A DNA stretch of 64,000 nt from Sulfurovum sp. (lineage in GTDB: Bacteria; Campylobacterota; Campylobacteria; Campylobacterales; Sulfurovaceae). Both the position numbers and the translations under genes were made by a program. A model generated the notes under the pieces. It was not told the origin of the DNA. It ran no database searches and saw only the letters and a list, made by a program, of their open reading frames with translations. Below, piece after piece: positions 25,727 to 35,482 of the stretch (within the stretch, counting starts at the first letter, position 1; each line of letters begins with the position of its first letter). The stretch is taken from positions 9,070 through 73,069 of the forward strand of contig JAGXFO010000020.1 in assembly GCA_024637255.1 (NCBI GenBank), written 5' to 3'.

Positions 25727-25981
25727 TTAGTCTTTCAATGCCTCTATGTCTGCCTTGGTTGCCAATCCCATTTCATCTATCACTTCTTTGAGTGCCTCTT
25801 TAATGTATGTTTTCATTTTTTCTTCTTCCTCTTCACCCCGTGTTTTGAGTTTCTCAAGGAACTTTTCAGCGTCTTCTTTGCTCAGCTTACCGCGTTCCTG
25901 AAGTTTTTCTATCTCTTCATCTACACGTTCTTTGAGTAGTAGGGCACCGCCTAATCCAGCATATAGTATTTCTTTTATCAT
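25727..25981 (-). CDS. Phasin-like coiled-coil protein
   Basis: An 84-residue highly charged protein: a short Gly-rich hydrophobic start (ILYAGLGGALLL) followed by a helix of Glu and Lys (ERVDEEIEKLQERGKLSKED) and the ending LATKADIEALKD. This pattern resembles PhaF/PhaI-type phasin-like proteins, which sit next to ABC1 kinases in several bacteria. AAGGAG is well placed before the ATG. Two bases separate it from the kinase gene, so they form an operon. The binding partner is unknown. Confidence 0.75.
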   Translation of the reverse strand: MIKEILYAGLGGALLLKERVDEEIEKLQERGKLSKEDAEKFLEKLKTRGEEEEEKMKTYIKEALKEVIDEMGLATKADIEALKD

Positions 25982-26128
25982 TGCTAACTCCTTTTTTAAA
26001 TTATATACTATTTTCTTTTTTATTGATACCCTTATTTTGTCTGTTCGATTGTATGAGATAAATTTGTTATTTGTAAAATAGTTATAATGCTGTTTTGTGA
26101 AGGTTGGAATCTTTTATGTCTTTAAGGC

Positions 26129-26152
26129 TATAACGTTATAATTCTCGCTATA
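26129..26152 (+). promoter_or_regulatory. Predicted ModE operator over the modE promoter
   Basis: A perfect 12-base palindrome TATAACGTTATA (26129-26140) contains TAACGTTA, the core I recall for E. coli ModE operators, and is followed by a further CGCTATA half-site (26146-26152). TATAAT at 26137-26142 is the likely -10 box and overlaps the palindrome. The modE start is at 26164. Binding of molybdate-ModE here would block its own promoter. Confidence 0.65.
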
Positions 26153-26163
26153 CAGGGGACAGT

Positions 26164-26946
26164 ATGGAATTGACATCGAAACTTACTTTGGAAATGTTAG
26201 GCGAACCTTTTTTGCTTGATAAACGTATAGAGCTGCTTTATGCTATAGAACGCTGTGGCTCCATTTTAAAGGCGGCAAAGACTGTTCCAATGAGTTATAA
26301 AAGTGCTTGGGAAGCAGTCAATTCGATGAATAACCTCTCTTCGTCCCCTATAGTAAAAAGAGAAACAGGTGGAAAAGACGGGGGCGGTACAACTATCACG
26401 GAATATGGCAAAAAACTCTTAAAGACTTATGAAGTTCTAAAAGCAGAACATGCGCATTTTCTGGAAAGACTCTCTCGGGTGACTGACATAGAAAGCGGAG
26501 AATTTAAAACCATAGGAAGGTTAGCCATGCAAATATCTGCCAGAAACCAGATACAGGGAAATGTAGAATCCATAGAGTTAGGGGCTGTTAATGCACAGGT
26601 AAACCTTAAGCTTAAAAGCGGATATACGCTTGTTTCGATCATCACCAAAGAAGCTGTAGATAATTTGGGACTCAAGATTGGTGACAGTGCAACAGCAATC
26701 TTCAAATCAAGTACAGTGATGCTTGCTGTACCTGGTGAAATGAAGCTAAGTGCAAGAAACAAAATTGGCGGAGTTATCAGCCGTATTACACCGGGGGAAG
26801 TCAATGTGGAAGTAGTCATAGACGTAGGTGGGCACGATGTGCTTGTGGCCGTCATCACTGTAAATGCACTAAAGGAATTGAAACTCACAGAAGGCAATGA
26901 TGTTCTGGTGATTATCAAATCTAATGATGTCATGCTGGGGAAATGA
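26164..26946 (+). CDS. modE: Molybdate-responsive regulator ModE
   Basis: A 260-residue transcription factor. Residues 1-110 form the ModE/LysR-type winged helix (LLYAIERCGSILKAAKTVPM, then SYKSAWEAVNSMNN and GGKDGGGTTITEYGKKLL). Residues 122-260 hold two Mop/TOBE molybdate-binding domains, each opening with a SARN motif (SARNQIQGNV and SARNKIGGVI). It would sense cytoplasmic molybdate and repress molybdate uptake genes. No modABC genes lie in the window. AGGGGACAGT serves as ribosome site. A ModE-like operator overlaps its promoter, and a long hairpin follows the gene. Confidence 0.92.
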   Translation: MELTSKLTLEMLGEPFLLDKRIELLYAIERCGSILKAAKTVPMSYKSAWEAVNSMNNLSSSPIVKRETGGKDGGGTTITEYGKKLLKTYEVLKAEHAHFLERLSRVTDIESGEFKTIGRLAMQISARNQIQGNVESIELGAVNAQVNLKLKSGYTLVSIITKEAVDNLGLKIGDSATAIFKSSTVMLAVPGEMKLSARNKIGGVISRITPGEVNVEVVIDVGGHDVLVAVITVNALKELKLTEGNDVLVIIKSNDVMLGK

Positions 26947-26962
26947 TGCAAAATCTTTTTTA

Positions 26963-26995
26963 TCTATGTGTCTCTTCTTAAAAGAGATACATAGA
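26963..26995 (+). terminator. Hairpin after modE, probable terminator
   Basis: A 14-base stem with one G-U pair and a 5-base loop (arms TCTATGTGTCTCTT and AAGAGATACATAGA), 16 bases after the modE stop. A T-run (TTTTTT) lies before rather than after the stem, so it is not a standard intrinsic terminator on the plus strand. It may still end or stabilise the transcript. Confidence 0.45.
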
Positions 26996-27084
26996 AGCAG
27001 GTAGAAACGACATATGCACAAATGCAAAATGAGAGTACACTAAGAATTGTGAAAGAAGTTCAATAATCAACAGAAGGAAAAAGC

Positions 27085-27624
27085 ATGAGCATAGATAGAG
27101 AATTGATGGACAGAAGTGGTGGAAAATGTGAACTTTGCGGAGCACAGGACGGACTGCAAGCTTACGTAGTGGTTCCCAAGGATGAGGCCATAGTCATTTG
27201 TGGTACCTGTGCGGCATCTATCGATGATCCTTCTGTTAACGAAAAACATTGGAACTGTTTACATGACAGCATGTGGAGTGCCCAACCGGCGGTTCAGGTC
27301 ATGTCTTTTAGACTTCTTACCCAACTAAATGCACAGGACCAACTGGAGATGCTTTATTTGGAAGATGATGTGAGAGAATGGGCTGAAGCCGGAATGCGCA
27401 AAACTAATGCAGAACCGACACGTGACAGTAATGGCACCATATTGGAAGAAGGTGACTCTGTGAGTATTATAAAAGACCTTGTGGTAAAAGGTGCAGGATT
27501 TACCGCCAAACAAGGTACTACGGTGAAAAATATCCATCTGGTACCCGGAGACAATACGATGATAGAAGGTCGTGTAAACGGAACGAAGATTTTTCTACTT
27601 ACAAAGTTTTTGAAGAAACTTTAA
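27085..27624 (+). CDS. PhnA/YjdM-family zinc-ribbon protein
   Basis: A 179-residue cytoplasmic protein. The N-terminus has a zinc ribbon (GGKCELCGAQDG, then VICGTCAAS). The C-terminal 70 residues are the PhnA domain (DSNGTILEEGDSVSIIKDL, then GTTVKNIHLV). PhnA was named from a phosphonate operon but has no proven role in phosphonate use. No phosphonate genes are near. AGAAGGAAAAAGC precedes the ATG. Confidence 0.85.
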   Translation: MSIDRELMDRSGGKCELCGAQDGLQAYVVVPKDEAIVICGTCAASIDDPSVNEKHWNCLHDSMWSAQPAVQVMSFRLLTQLNAQDQLEMLYLEDDVREWAEAGMRKTNAEPTRDSNGTILEEGDSVSIIKDLVVKGAGFTAKQGTTVKNIHLVPGDNTMIEGRVNGTKIFLLTKFLKKL

Positions 27625-27791
27625 GGTACGGAAACTTTAAAGTATGGTAAAAAGGAAGGGTCATTTAGTTTATCGCATGGCAATAGATGCCCGCAAATAA
27701 TCTTTTGAAGCCCAATAGAAAGATCCGTTATATATCATAAGTGCATTAAATGTATCAAAGCAGCTTACCTCTTAGTTAAGGACGTCACCGC

Positions 27792-30700
27792 ATGATGGGA
27801 ATCATCAATTATTTTATACAGAACAAGAGTCTTAACTATGTTCTTCTTTTTTTCATTCTTTTTCTTGGTGTGAATGCCTATCAAAATATTCCCAAAGAAC
27901 TTTTTCCTGAAATTGCCTTAGATAAGATTGCCATTGCAGGGGGGTATGCAGGTGCAAGTGCAGAAAATCTTGACAAAATGGCTGTGCGTGACATAGAGGA
28001 TGAACTGGGCAACATACAAGGCATAGACAAAATAGAAACAGTGATCAAACCAGGCACTTTTTCTATCATTCTCAATCTTACTGAGGGTGCAGATAAAACC
28101 GATGCGCTCAATAAGGCCAAAGACGCCATCGCAAGAAGCAGACAATATCTCCCAGCCGATATGGTGGAACCCACCGCACAGATACTTACCCATGTTCGAC
28201 CACTTATCAGTCTTTCTCTTTCGAGTGAAAAGTTGAATGATGGCCAATTGATAGAGGCAGCCAAAGAGATTAAGTCTGATATTGCCAGAAACCCTTATGT
28301 AAGCGAAGTTAAAATCTACGGAGATGCAGACCAGGAAGTTTCTGTCCAGATCAACGAAGAGGAGGTTAGGGCGTATGGCCTAGACCCTTCTGCTCTTATC
28401 TCAGCAGTGTCACAACTTTCTTATATTTACCCTATAGGCGACATCAAACAAAGCGGTAATTATATATTTCTCTCTACAGTGAACGGGAAAGCAAACAAAA
28501 AAGAATGGGAGTCAAGCCTTATTAAGATAGGGGAGAAACAGGTCAGGCTTGGTGATGTTGCCAATGTGGAGATATCTTATCCTCAAAATACAACGCTCTC
28601 AACGTTTAACGGACGTAAAAATATTACATTGGTCATTTCAAAAGGGGCCGAGGGAAATGCAATGGAAATTGCTGAGGGGTTGCGCACTTATGCACAGGAA
28701 AAACTTAGCAAAGAGTTCCCTGAAGTTTATTTTGATTTTTATCAAGACAGTTCCAAACCCGTTAAGGACAGACTCAACACAGTTATTTCAAATCTGATGT
28801 TTGGATTGATTTTAGTGTTTCTTTCCATGGCATTGCTCATCAATGTGCGTATCGCATCGGTCGTGGCGATGGGAATACCTATCTCGTTTGCAGTGGGGAT
28901 CATGTTCATATACTTTGCGGGATATTCTATTAACATAGTCTCTTTGCTAGGAGGCCTTATTGTTATAGGTATTGTCGTGGATGATGCCATTGTTGTCTCA
29001 GAAAATATCCAGCGTCATATGAACGAGGGTTTACCTCCAAAAGAAGCTGTCTACAAAGGGGTACAAGAGATGGTCTTACCAGTCACTCTGGCTACCGTGA
29101 CAACCATCGCAGCGTTTCTGCCGCTTTTTATGCTCACAGGAGAGATCAAGAATTTCATTATACTCATTCCTATTGCTGTGGTGATGATACTTATAGGGTC
29201 TCTCATCGAAAGTTTTTTATTTTTACCCTTACATGCAGAAGAGTTACTTAAAAAGCAGAAAAATTTTATAAACTGGGAACCCTTACAAGAAGCATATGAA
29301 GCACTGTTACATAAGGTCATTCGTTTCAAATATGTGTTTTTGTTTACCTTTGTAGTGTTGATACCGGTTTTGACTATACTGACAGTTAAAATGCTTAATT
29401 TTCAGTTTTTTCCGGGCTTTGACGGTAACTATCTTTATATTACCGGTAAAAGTAATGTGGATACTTCCATTGAAGATACAGAGAAGATTGCCAAAGAGTT
29501 GGAGAATTATGTTATATCAAATAAAGAGACTTATGCGCTCAAGGCTACCTCTACGGTAGTAGGTTCAAGAAGAGCACTTTCGGGTGACAATGAAGCCGGA
29601 GACAATATGTTCTATATTACCATGGAACTTTACGACATGGAGCCTCAGAATTTCATCGATGCATATCTCAATCCTATCTTAACGTTTACTTTTGACTTCA
29701 ATGACCCTGAAAAGATTAGAGAAAAACATACTTATGATCTTGCACAGGATTTAAAAAAAGAGATACAGCCCCTGATGAAGAAATATCAGCTCGAAGAGCT
29801 TGGTGTGATTGAAGACAAGCCCGGACTGATCAAAAATGATATCCAAATTAATTTTTCGGGTAAAGACAGTAAAAAGATAGCAGAGGCCATGCAAAAAATA
29901 GAAGAAAACCTCTCTACTATTGCCAACGTTAAAGACGTGAGCAACAATGCACAGTTCGGAAAAATGGAGTATAAGTTGCGCATTAATAGTTATGCAGAAC
30001 AATTGGGTTTGAGCGAAGTTGGCATTGCACAGATACTTTCAGGTTATTTTCTTGACAGCCGTAAAGCGATGACATTCAGCGAAAACGGTGTCATGGAAAT
30101 AAGAACCAAGGCCATAAATAAAGATTCTGAAGACACTTTGATGAACTTTGTGATTCCCACACCTTCTGGAAGTTTTGTAAAACTAACTGATGTAGTGGAA
30201 ATCAAAAAAATACGTGCGTATGAAAAAATCGAAAAAAGAGATGGTAATGCGGTCAAATCAGTGTTTGCAAATATAGATAAGAAAAAAACAACGGCAGTGG
30301 ATGTACTTAATCAGATCAAGCCTTTACTCCAAACGATTCGGGATGAGGGCATTGAGATCAGTCTCTTAGGAGAGGATGAGAAAAATCAGCAATTTAAAAA
30401 TGACATGATACGCTCATTGGTTATAGCAGTTTTTTTGATCTTGATCGCACTGCTCTTCATTTTCCCAAAGATCCGTTATGCATTGATGGTGATGTCGGTT
30501 ATACCTTTCACCATGCTGGGAGCATTGTTGGGGCATATGCTTCTTGGCATTAACCTTTCTATGCCTTCTATTATTGGTATGCTGGGCCTTGCGGGAGTTG
30601 TCATTAATGACGGTATCATTATGCTTGATTTTCTGCATGGCACACACAATGCAGACACTTTTTATGAGAGAGCCAAACTCAGACTCCGTCCTATACTTAT

Positions 30701-30890
30701 TACGTCCATTACTACGTTTCTTGGTCTCTTTACACTCATCTTTTATGCTACAGGACAAGCGGTTATTCTTCAGCCTATAGCGATTTCCATTGGCTTTGGT
30801 CTGCTTTGGGGTACGGTACTGAATCTTATCTATCTTCCGGCACTTTACGCTGTTGTGAACAAGATCAAGCCAAGCAGGGACGATACATAA
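27792..30890 (+). CDS. RND-family efflux/export permease (AcrB-like)
   Basis: A 1032-residue inner-membrane proton-driven exporter with the two-fold RND layout: twelve transmembrane helices and two large periplasmic loops. The proton-relay Asp pair is in GIVVDDAIVVSENI, and the matching second-half segment is GLAGVVINDGIIMLDF. It opens with NKSLNYVLLFFILFLGVNAY, typical of RND pumps that resemble the CzcA/AcrB superfamily. It lacks an adjacent membrane-fusion protein or outer-membrane channel gene, so the partners must be encoded elsewhere or it works alone. The substrate is unknown. AAGGA lies nine bases before the first ATG; the ATG at 27795 is an alternative. Confidence 0.88.
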   Translation: MMGIINYFIQNKSLNYVLLFFILFLGVNAYQNIPKELFPEIALDKIAIAGGYAGASAENLDKMAVRDIEDELGNIQGIDKIETVIKPGTFSIILNLTEGADKTDALNKAKDAIARSRQYLPADMVEPTAQILTHVRPLISLSLSSEKLNDGQLIEAAKEIKSDIARNPYVSEVKIYGDADQEVSVQINEEEVRAYGLDPSALISAVSQLSYIYPIGDIKQSGNYIFLSTVNGKANKKEWESSLIKIGEKQVRLGDVANVEISYPQNTTLSTFNGRKNITLVISKGAEGNAMEIAEGLRTYAQEKLSKEFPEVYFDFYQDSSKPVKDRLNTVISNLMFGLILVFLSMALLINVRIASVVAMGIPISFAVGIMFIYFAGYSINIVSLLGGLIVIGIVVDDAIVVSENIQRHMNEGLPPKEAVYKGVQEMVLPVTLATVTTIAAFLPLFMLTGEIKNFIILIPIAVVMILIGSLIESFLFLPLHAEELLKKQKNFINWEPLQEAYEALLHKVIRFKYVFLFTFVVLIPVLTILTVKMLNFQFFPGFDGNYLYITGKSNVDTSIEDTEKIAKELENYVISNKETYALKATSTVVGSRRALSGDNEAGDNMFYITMELYDMEPQNFIDAYLNPILTFTFDFNDPEKIREKHTYDLAQDLKKEIQPLMKKYQLEELGVIEDKPGLIKNDIQINFSGKDSKKIAEAMQKIEENLSTIANVKDVSNNAQFGKMEYKLRINSYAEQLGLSEVGIAQILSGYFLDSRKAMTFSENGVMEIRTKAINKDSEDTLMNFVIPTPSGSFVKLTDVVEIKKIRAYEKIEKRDGNAVKSVFANIDKKKTTAVDVLNQIKPLLQTIRDEGIEISLLGEDEKNQQFKNDMIRSLVIAVFLILIALLFIFPKIRYALMVMSVIPFTMLGALLGHMLLGINLSMPSIIGMLGLAGVVINDGIIMLDFLHGTHNADTFYERAKLRLRPILITSITTFLGLFTLIFYATGQAVILQPIAISIGFGLLWGTVLNLIYLPALYAVVNKIKPSRDDT

Positions 30891-30977
30891 AAGGAATAAT
30901 GTATAAAATGAGAAAAATAGAATTTTAGTAGTAGAATATATTGGCTCATTTCGCATTGGAGCAAGAAAGGATTTTAC

Positions 30978-32375
30978 ATGGCAACAGTAAGTTCGCATGG
31001 AGCAGCAGGGGTAGTTACGGGCTCGTGTCATCTCTTTATTATCGAAGGGGGTGCGCGTATACTGATTGACTGCGGTATGTTTCAGGGATCCGAAGAAGAG
31101 CGTAATTATGGTCCTTTTTCTTTTGATCCCGGCAAGATAGACTATCTGTTTTTGACACATGCCCATTTAGATCATGTTGGACGAGTACCAAAATTGGTAA
31201 AAGAGGGATTTGCGGGGACTGTATGTGCGACAGCTCCCACGCGTGATATTGCCGAGATTATTTTACTTGACAGTGCAAAGATTATGCGAGAAGATTATGA
31301 AACCAATTATAGAAAAGCACAACGTCGGGGGAAGGAAGCAGAAGTGCAGTTACCGCTGTATGGAGAAGATGAGACTGAAGCAGCTTTTGATCTTGATTGG
31401 CATTATCCTGAATATGACAAACCCTTTGTGCTTCAGGATGGATTGACTGTGACATATCGTAACGCGGGCCATATTCTAGGTTCGGCATTTATTGAGATTG
31501 CTTATATGGAACACGGTGTTGAACAAATTATCGTATTTTCCGGAGATATAGGCAACAATAATGACATAGTGATGCCAGATCTATCAATATGCCCCAAGGC
31601 CAATACACTTTATGTCGAATCAACCTATGGCGACCGCAATCATAAGAGTGTGGAAGATACTATTGTAGAGTTCAAACGTATTGTTATTGATACCCTGAAT
31701 GACTGGGGCAATGTACTTATTCCTTCTTTTGCGGTTGAGCGGACTCAGGAGATATTGTGCATTCTTAAAGAGATGCATGATAGAAAAGAGTTGCCCGAAT
31801 GCAAGATTTTTTTAGACAGCCCGATGGCAACACGCGCAACAGAAGTCTACAACAACTATGCAGGTGAGCTAAGCCAGAAATGTCAGGACTACAAAGAGCG
31901 CGATGGTACTGTTTTTGACTTTGAAGGTCTTACCTTTACGCCTGATGTAGCAGCGTCTCGAGCCATTAATGACGTGGATCGTCGAGCTATCATCATAGCA
32001 GGTAGCGGGATGTGCACAGGTGGGAGGATTCTTCATCATTTTAAGCATCGCCTATGGAATCGAAAAAATGCTGTCATTTTTGTGGGTTATCAGGTGGAGG
32101 GTACTTTGGGAAGGCAAATGGTTGACGGCGCACGTTGGATTAAACTTTATCGTGAAGAGATTCTTGTGAGAGCCAGCATCCACACTATTAATGGTTTTTC
32201 TGCTCACGCAGACCAAAGTGCCATCGTCAGATGGGCATCACAAATGACTGGTCTCCATAGTATTTTCCTTATTCACGGAGAAGAGGACAAGCAAGTGATT
32301 TTACGATCCGTGCTGGAAAACGTACTTGAGAAAAAAGTGCATATCGTAAAACCGGAAGAGGTCATATACCTCTAG
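30978..32375 (+). CDS. Metallo-beta-lactamase/beta-CASP hydrolase
   Basis: A 465-residue member of the MBL beta-CASP group, which includes CPSF73-type and other RNases. The metal motif THAHLDHVGRVPKL matches HxHxDH, with later metal ligands in NAGHILGSAF and FSGDIGN. The beta-CASP part (STYGDRNH, VLIPSFAVERTQEIL, SGMCTGGRILHH) and the C-terminal RMMBL motif (GFSAHADQS) are complete. It is likely an RNA nuclease or phosphodiesterase in the cytoplasm. The stop overlaps that of the convergent MscS gene by four bases. Confidence 0.88.
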   Translation: MATVSSHGAAGVVTGSCHLFIIEGGARILIDCGMFQGSEEERNYGPFSFDPGKIDYLFLTHAHLDHVGRVPKLVKEGFAGTVCATAPTRDIAEIILLDSAKIMREDYETNYRKAQRRGKEAEVQLPLYGEDETEAAFDLDWHYPEYDKPFVLQDGLTVTYRNAGHILGSAFIEIAYMEHGVEQIIVFSGDIGNNNDIVMPDLSICPKANTLYVESTYGDRNHKSVEDTIVEFKRIVIDTLNDWGNVLIPSFAVERTQEILCILKEMHDRKELPECKIFLDSPMATRATEVYNNYAGELSQKCQDYKERDGTVFDFEGLTFTPDVAASRAINDVDRRAIIIAGSGMCTGGRILHHFKHRLWNRKNAVIFVGYQVEGTLGRQMVDGARWIKLYREEILVRASIHTINGFSAHADQSAIVRWASQMTGLHSIFLIHGEEDKQVILRSVLENVLEKKVHIVKPEEVIYL

Positions 32376-34213
32376 TCCTCCAGGTCGCTTTCTTTGGATA
32401 CTTTGCTTTTTTTGACATGCAGATCCATCTGAGGGAAAGGTATCTCAATCTGGTGTTTATTGAGCGTTGCGTAGATAAATTTTAAAAAATCTGATTTTGT
32501 ACCTGTGGGTCTAAGGGTTGATAAGCCTCGTACCCATACGACCAGTTCGTAGTCTACAGAGCTAGCACCCATGGCAGTCATCCAGATGAGAGTCGTATAT
32601 TTGGAAGGAATTTCAACATAGTTGATACCGGAGTGTTTCAGTTCTTCCAAAATCACCTCTTCGACCTTCTCATTACTTGTGCCATAAGCAACAGAAAAAG
32701 GGATATGTATACGTCTGAAATCATTTTCCAAAGTCCAGTTAATGACATTGTTTTGGATGAAAGAAGAGTTTGGGATAATGACATCGATATTGTCATTAGT
32801 GGTGATGGTCGTGGAACGCATTTTCATATCATTGACCGTACCCCGTATGGTATCGCTCACTTCTATGTAGTCACCTAAACGGATAGTACGCTCAAACATC
32901 AGTATAATCCCCGCAGCAAGATTGGAAACGACTGTTTGCAGACCAAAACCGATGCCTATGGAAAGTGCACCTGCGATTAGCCCTAGATTGGAAAGATCCA
33001 GTCCTATGCTTTTAAGTGACAGAAGAAGTGTAGTGAGTACTATAATATAATAGCCGATATTGGACATCATCTTCGCAGAAGTGAGAGAAAGCTTCTGATG
33101 TTTGGTTGCCAGCTTCATTATTTTACGTTTGTAAAATCCAGCGATTATAAAGCCAAAAATAAAGATGAAAATGACGGTGAGGATATCTACAGTAGAAATA
33201 CCATGTTCGTTAAAAACAAAAAGTGGTTCGGTAAGTTTTTCATACGTATATTCATAAAGACTTTCAGCCCCTTGCTGTACATTTGAGAGCGCAACAGGTA
33301 CTGCACCTACTTCTTCACTAAGTAATGTTTTAATAATGTTACGTTTAAAAGTAAAATGCTTTCGAAGTGCTGCGTCAAGCGTTAGAATATCTGCCTTGCA
33401 GCCTTGAAATAAATCTAGCACCTTTGTGGTATCATTTTTTTGCACGTAAGCAAGGGACAAGAGTAAGGTCTGATTGATTTTTGCAGTAAGAATATTCATC
33501 TTTTCTATGCCGTTGGCAAGCAGTTTTTTGCTGAGTGCTTCGGAGATTATATTATGTTGCATAAGTTCGCGTTCTTTACTCAGATTTAGCGCTGTTTCTT
33601 CTTGTAAAATAATAGAATATTTGGTATTAAAGTCCGCCAGATTTTTCTCTAGAGCATTAATATTAAAAGTAGCCTGTTTGAGTTTTTTAACAAAACGTTT
33701 TTCTTCTTTGATTAGTAACGTTTCATATGCCTGCATAGAGAGTGCATTGTTTTTTATTTTAAGTTTATAAAATGCATATTCCAATTGGTTGAGCAGCAGG
33801 TTTTTTTTGTTTTCTGCTGTAGTATCACGAATGGTGCCGTTTAAATATTGCAACTTGGATTGTACAATGCGCTCATCCTCTTTAAGTGCATCAATCGTGA
33901 CATAGATATCAGTAAGCGCATTGAGAAAAGAAAAATAGTTTTCAGTGCTGATATTTCGGTCATCTGGCAAAAGTGCCTCAGGAAAGGAGTTTGTGTTTGG
34001 CTCAAAAGAGAGCATGGTGGCAAGTTTCCCTAGAATCATACGCTCTGCAGCTATGCGTTCCTCGTCTTCCTGATTGAGAGAGGGTTCCAAATCAATAAGC
34101 CTGCTCACCTCTTGATGATAAGCTATAGTGTTGTTGCCTTCGTAGAGTTTTGCATCTATATCGGCTGACCATAGAGAGAGGGTAAAAATATATATGAGTG
34201 TAAATAATTTCAT
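32372..34213 (-). CDS. MscS-family mechanosensitive channel
   Basis: A 613-residue inner-membrane channel. An N-terminal signal peptide (to about residue 17) is followed by some 310 residues of mostly helical periplasmic domain, then about four transmembrane helices. The pore helix and MscS core read GALSIGIGFGLQTVVSNL and GIILMFERTIRLGDYIEV. The cytoplasmic part ends with EIPFPQMDLHVKK. The large periplasmic domain resembles MscK/YbdG-size members and may gate on osmotic downshift. It lies in a minus-strand row with the Ca2+ antiporter and mgtE genes. Confidence 0.9.
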   Translation of the reverse strand: MKLFTLIYIFTLSLWSADIDAKLYEGNNTIAYHQEVSRLIDLEPSLNQEDEERIAAERMILGKLATMLSFEPNTNSFPEALLPDDRNISTENYFSFLNALTDIYVTIDALKEDERIVQSKLQYLNGTIRDTTAENKKNLLLNQLEYAFYKLKIKNNALSMQAYETLLIKEEKRFVKKLKQATFNINALEKNLADFNTKYSIILQEETALNLSKERELMQHNIISEALSKKLLANGIEKMNILTAKINQTLLLSLAYVQKNDTTKVLDLFQGCKADILTLDAALRKHFTFKRNIIKTLLSEEVGAVPVALSNVQQGAESLYEYTYEKLTEPLFVFNEHGISTVDILTVIFIFIFGFIIAGFYKRKIMKLATKHQKLSLTSAKMMSNIGYYIIVLTTLLLSLKSIGLDLSNLGLIAGALSIGIGFGLQTVVSNLAAGIILMFERTIRLGDYIEVSDTIRGTVNDMKMRSTTITTNDNIDVIIPNSSFIQNNVINWTLENDFRRIHIPFSVAYGTSNEKVEEVILEELKHSGINYVEIPSKYTTLIWMTAMGASSVDYELVVWVRGLSTLRPTGTKSDFLKFIYATLNKHQIEIPFPQMDLHVKKSKVSKESDLED

Positions 34214-34290
34214 AGTGGACTACTTTTTTTAAAATTATAGCGAGTAAGTTTGAAATATGTAGTCGAATGATATATGGAGTATGCCGCCTA

Positions 34291-35463
34291 TCAATAATAG
34301 GCAGCAATAATAGCATAACAGACAAAGAACATCAAGTGCGACAAGCCCTCAAAGTAGTTTGTGTGTCCTTCTTCGGTACTTTTCCATGCTAGAATGATAG
34401 TCATGATTAAAGCACCTACCTGAAGCGGGTTAAAGTCCAACATAAGATTGATACCGCTTATGTATGCCAAGGCTAATAATATGGGCACAGTGAGGAGAAT
34501 AGAAACTACCGAAGCACCCATTGCAATATTGATAACCCTTTGGATCTGGTCATTTCTTGCTGCTTTGATAGCTGTAAATATTTCAGGAGCAACTGCAACA
34601 ATCGCAATAATTAAGCCTGCGAGTCCTGCTGAAATACCATACTCTTTAGCCAGTCTTACGCCATCGGTGGCAAATACTTCTGCACCAAGTGCAATAATAC
34701 CGATGAGCACAAGAACAACAGCAAAATTCCCAATGTTATTGAAGCTTTCAAAGATATAGTCACTATGCGCATTTTCATCAATTTCCTGATTTTCTTCTTT
34801 GAGTTTTCTTTTAAGTCTGAAGAGTCTGCTTTTTGCCGTAGCTTGAAAAAAGTGTGTATGGGTTCTGGTCTGAAAAACAAAGATAATGATGTAAAAAAGC
34901 ATTAACGCCGCGGCGATAATAATACTGGTTTCGCGTATAGCAGCCTTACCGTGTTCTGATTCACTTAAAAGACTAGGAACCAAAAGTGCTAATGCTGTCA
35001 CAAACAATATAGTAGTGTAGGTACTTGAAGTTTCTTTGTTATGTTCCTGCTCTGTAAATTTAAGACCACCTATGAATACTGCAAGTCCCAAAAGCACGTT
35101 CATGTCTACAATCACTGCTGAAATAATACCACCCTTGACCGTTTCGACGACTTCAGGAGAGTGTACGGCTTCAAGCAAGATGATATATAGAAGAATAATC
35201 TCCACCACAACAGCAGAAAAGGTAAGAACCATACTCCCATAAGGTTCTACCAGTCTTTCAGAAAGTATCTCAGCCACTTCCGAGACTGTCACGGAGAGTG
35301 CGGCTATACCTATGGCTGCCAGCGCGGTGGCAATGGCACCATGACCACTCTTGTGCACGAAAATCGCTGCGACAATAGCCACAATACCTATAACAATATC
35401 CCAATAATCTTCTACGTAATATTTCCAATTACTATTATTCTCCACTATACTGTCTGTTTCCAT
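34291..35463 (-). CDS. Ca2+:cation antiporter (CaCA superfamily)
   Basis: A 390-residue polytopic membrane protein with two related halves. The first conserved alpha-repeat is ALSVTVSEVAEILSERLVEP; the second is IAIVAVAPEIFTAIKAARND, with an acidic residue in the helix in each. This is the CaCA pattern of Ca2+/H+ exchangers such as ChaA and CAX. The middle loop (SRLFRLKRKLKEENQEID) is basic and cytoplasmic. It probably exports Ca2+ or Na+ in exchange for H+. The mgtE gene lies 19 bases upstream on the same strand. Confidence 0.8.
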   Translation of the reverse strand: METDSIVENNSNWKYYVEDYWDIVIGIVAIVAAIFVHKSGHGAIATALAAIGIAALSVTVSEVAEILSERLVEPYGSMVLTFSAVVVEIILLYIILLEAVHSPEVVETVKGGIISAVIVDMNVLLGLAVFIGGLKFTEQEHNKETSSTYTTILFVTALALLVPSLLSESEHGKAAIRETSIIIAAALMLFYIIIFVFQTRTHTHFFQATAKSRLFRLKRKLKEENQEIDENAHSDYIFESFNNIGNFAVVLVLIGIIALGAEVFATDGVRLAKEYGISAGLAGLIIAIVAVAPEIFTAIKAARNDQIQRVINIAMGASVVSILLTVPILLALAYISGINLMLDFNPLQVGALIMTIILAWKSTEEGHTNYFEGLSHLMFFVCYAIIAAYY

Positions 35464-35482
35464 ATAATTCCAATCCTTTTAT

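Noticed and set aside
30414..31166. A long minus-strand frame across the RND and beta-CASP genes
   Set aside because: It covers parts of two genes with strong family motifs on the plus strand and shows a basic, low-complexity composition typical of shadows.
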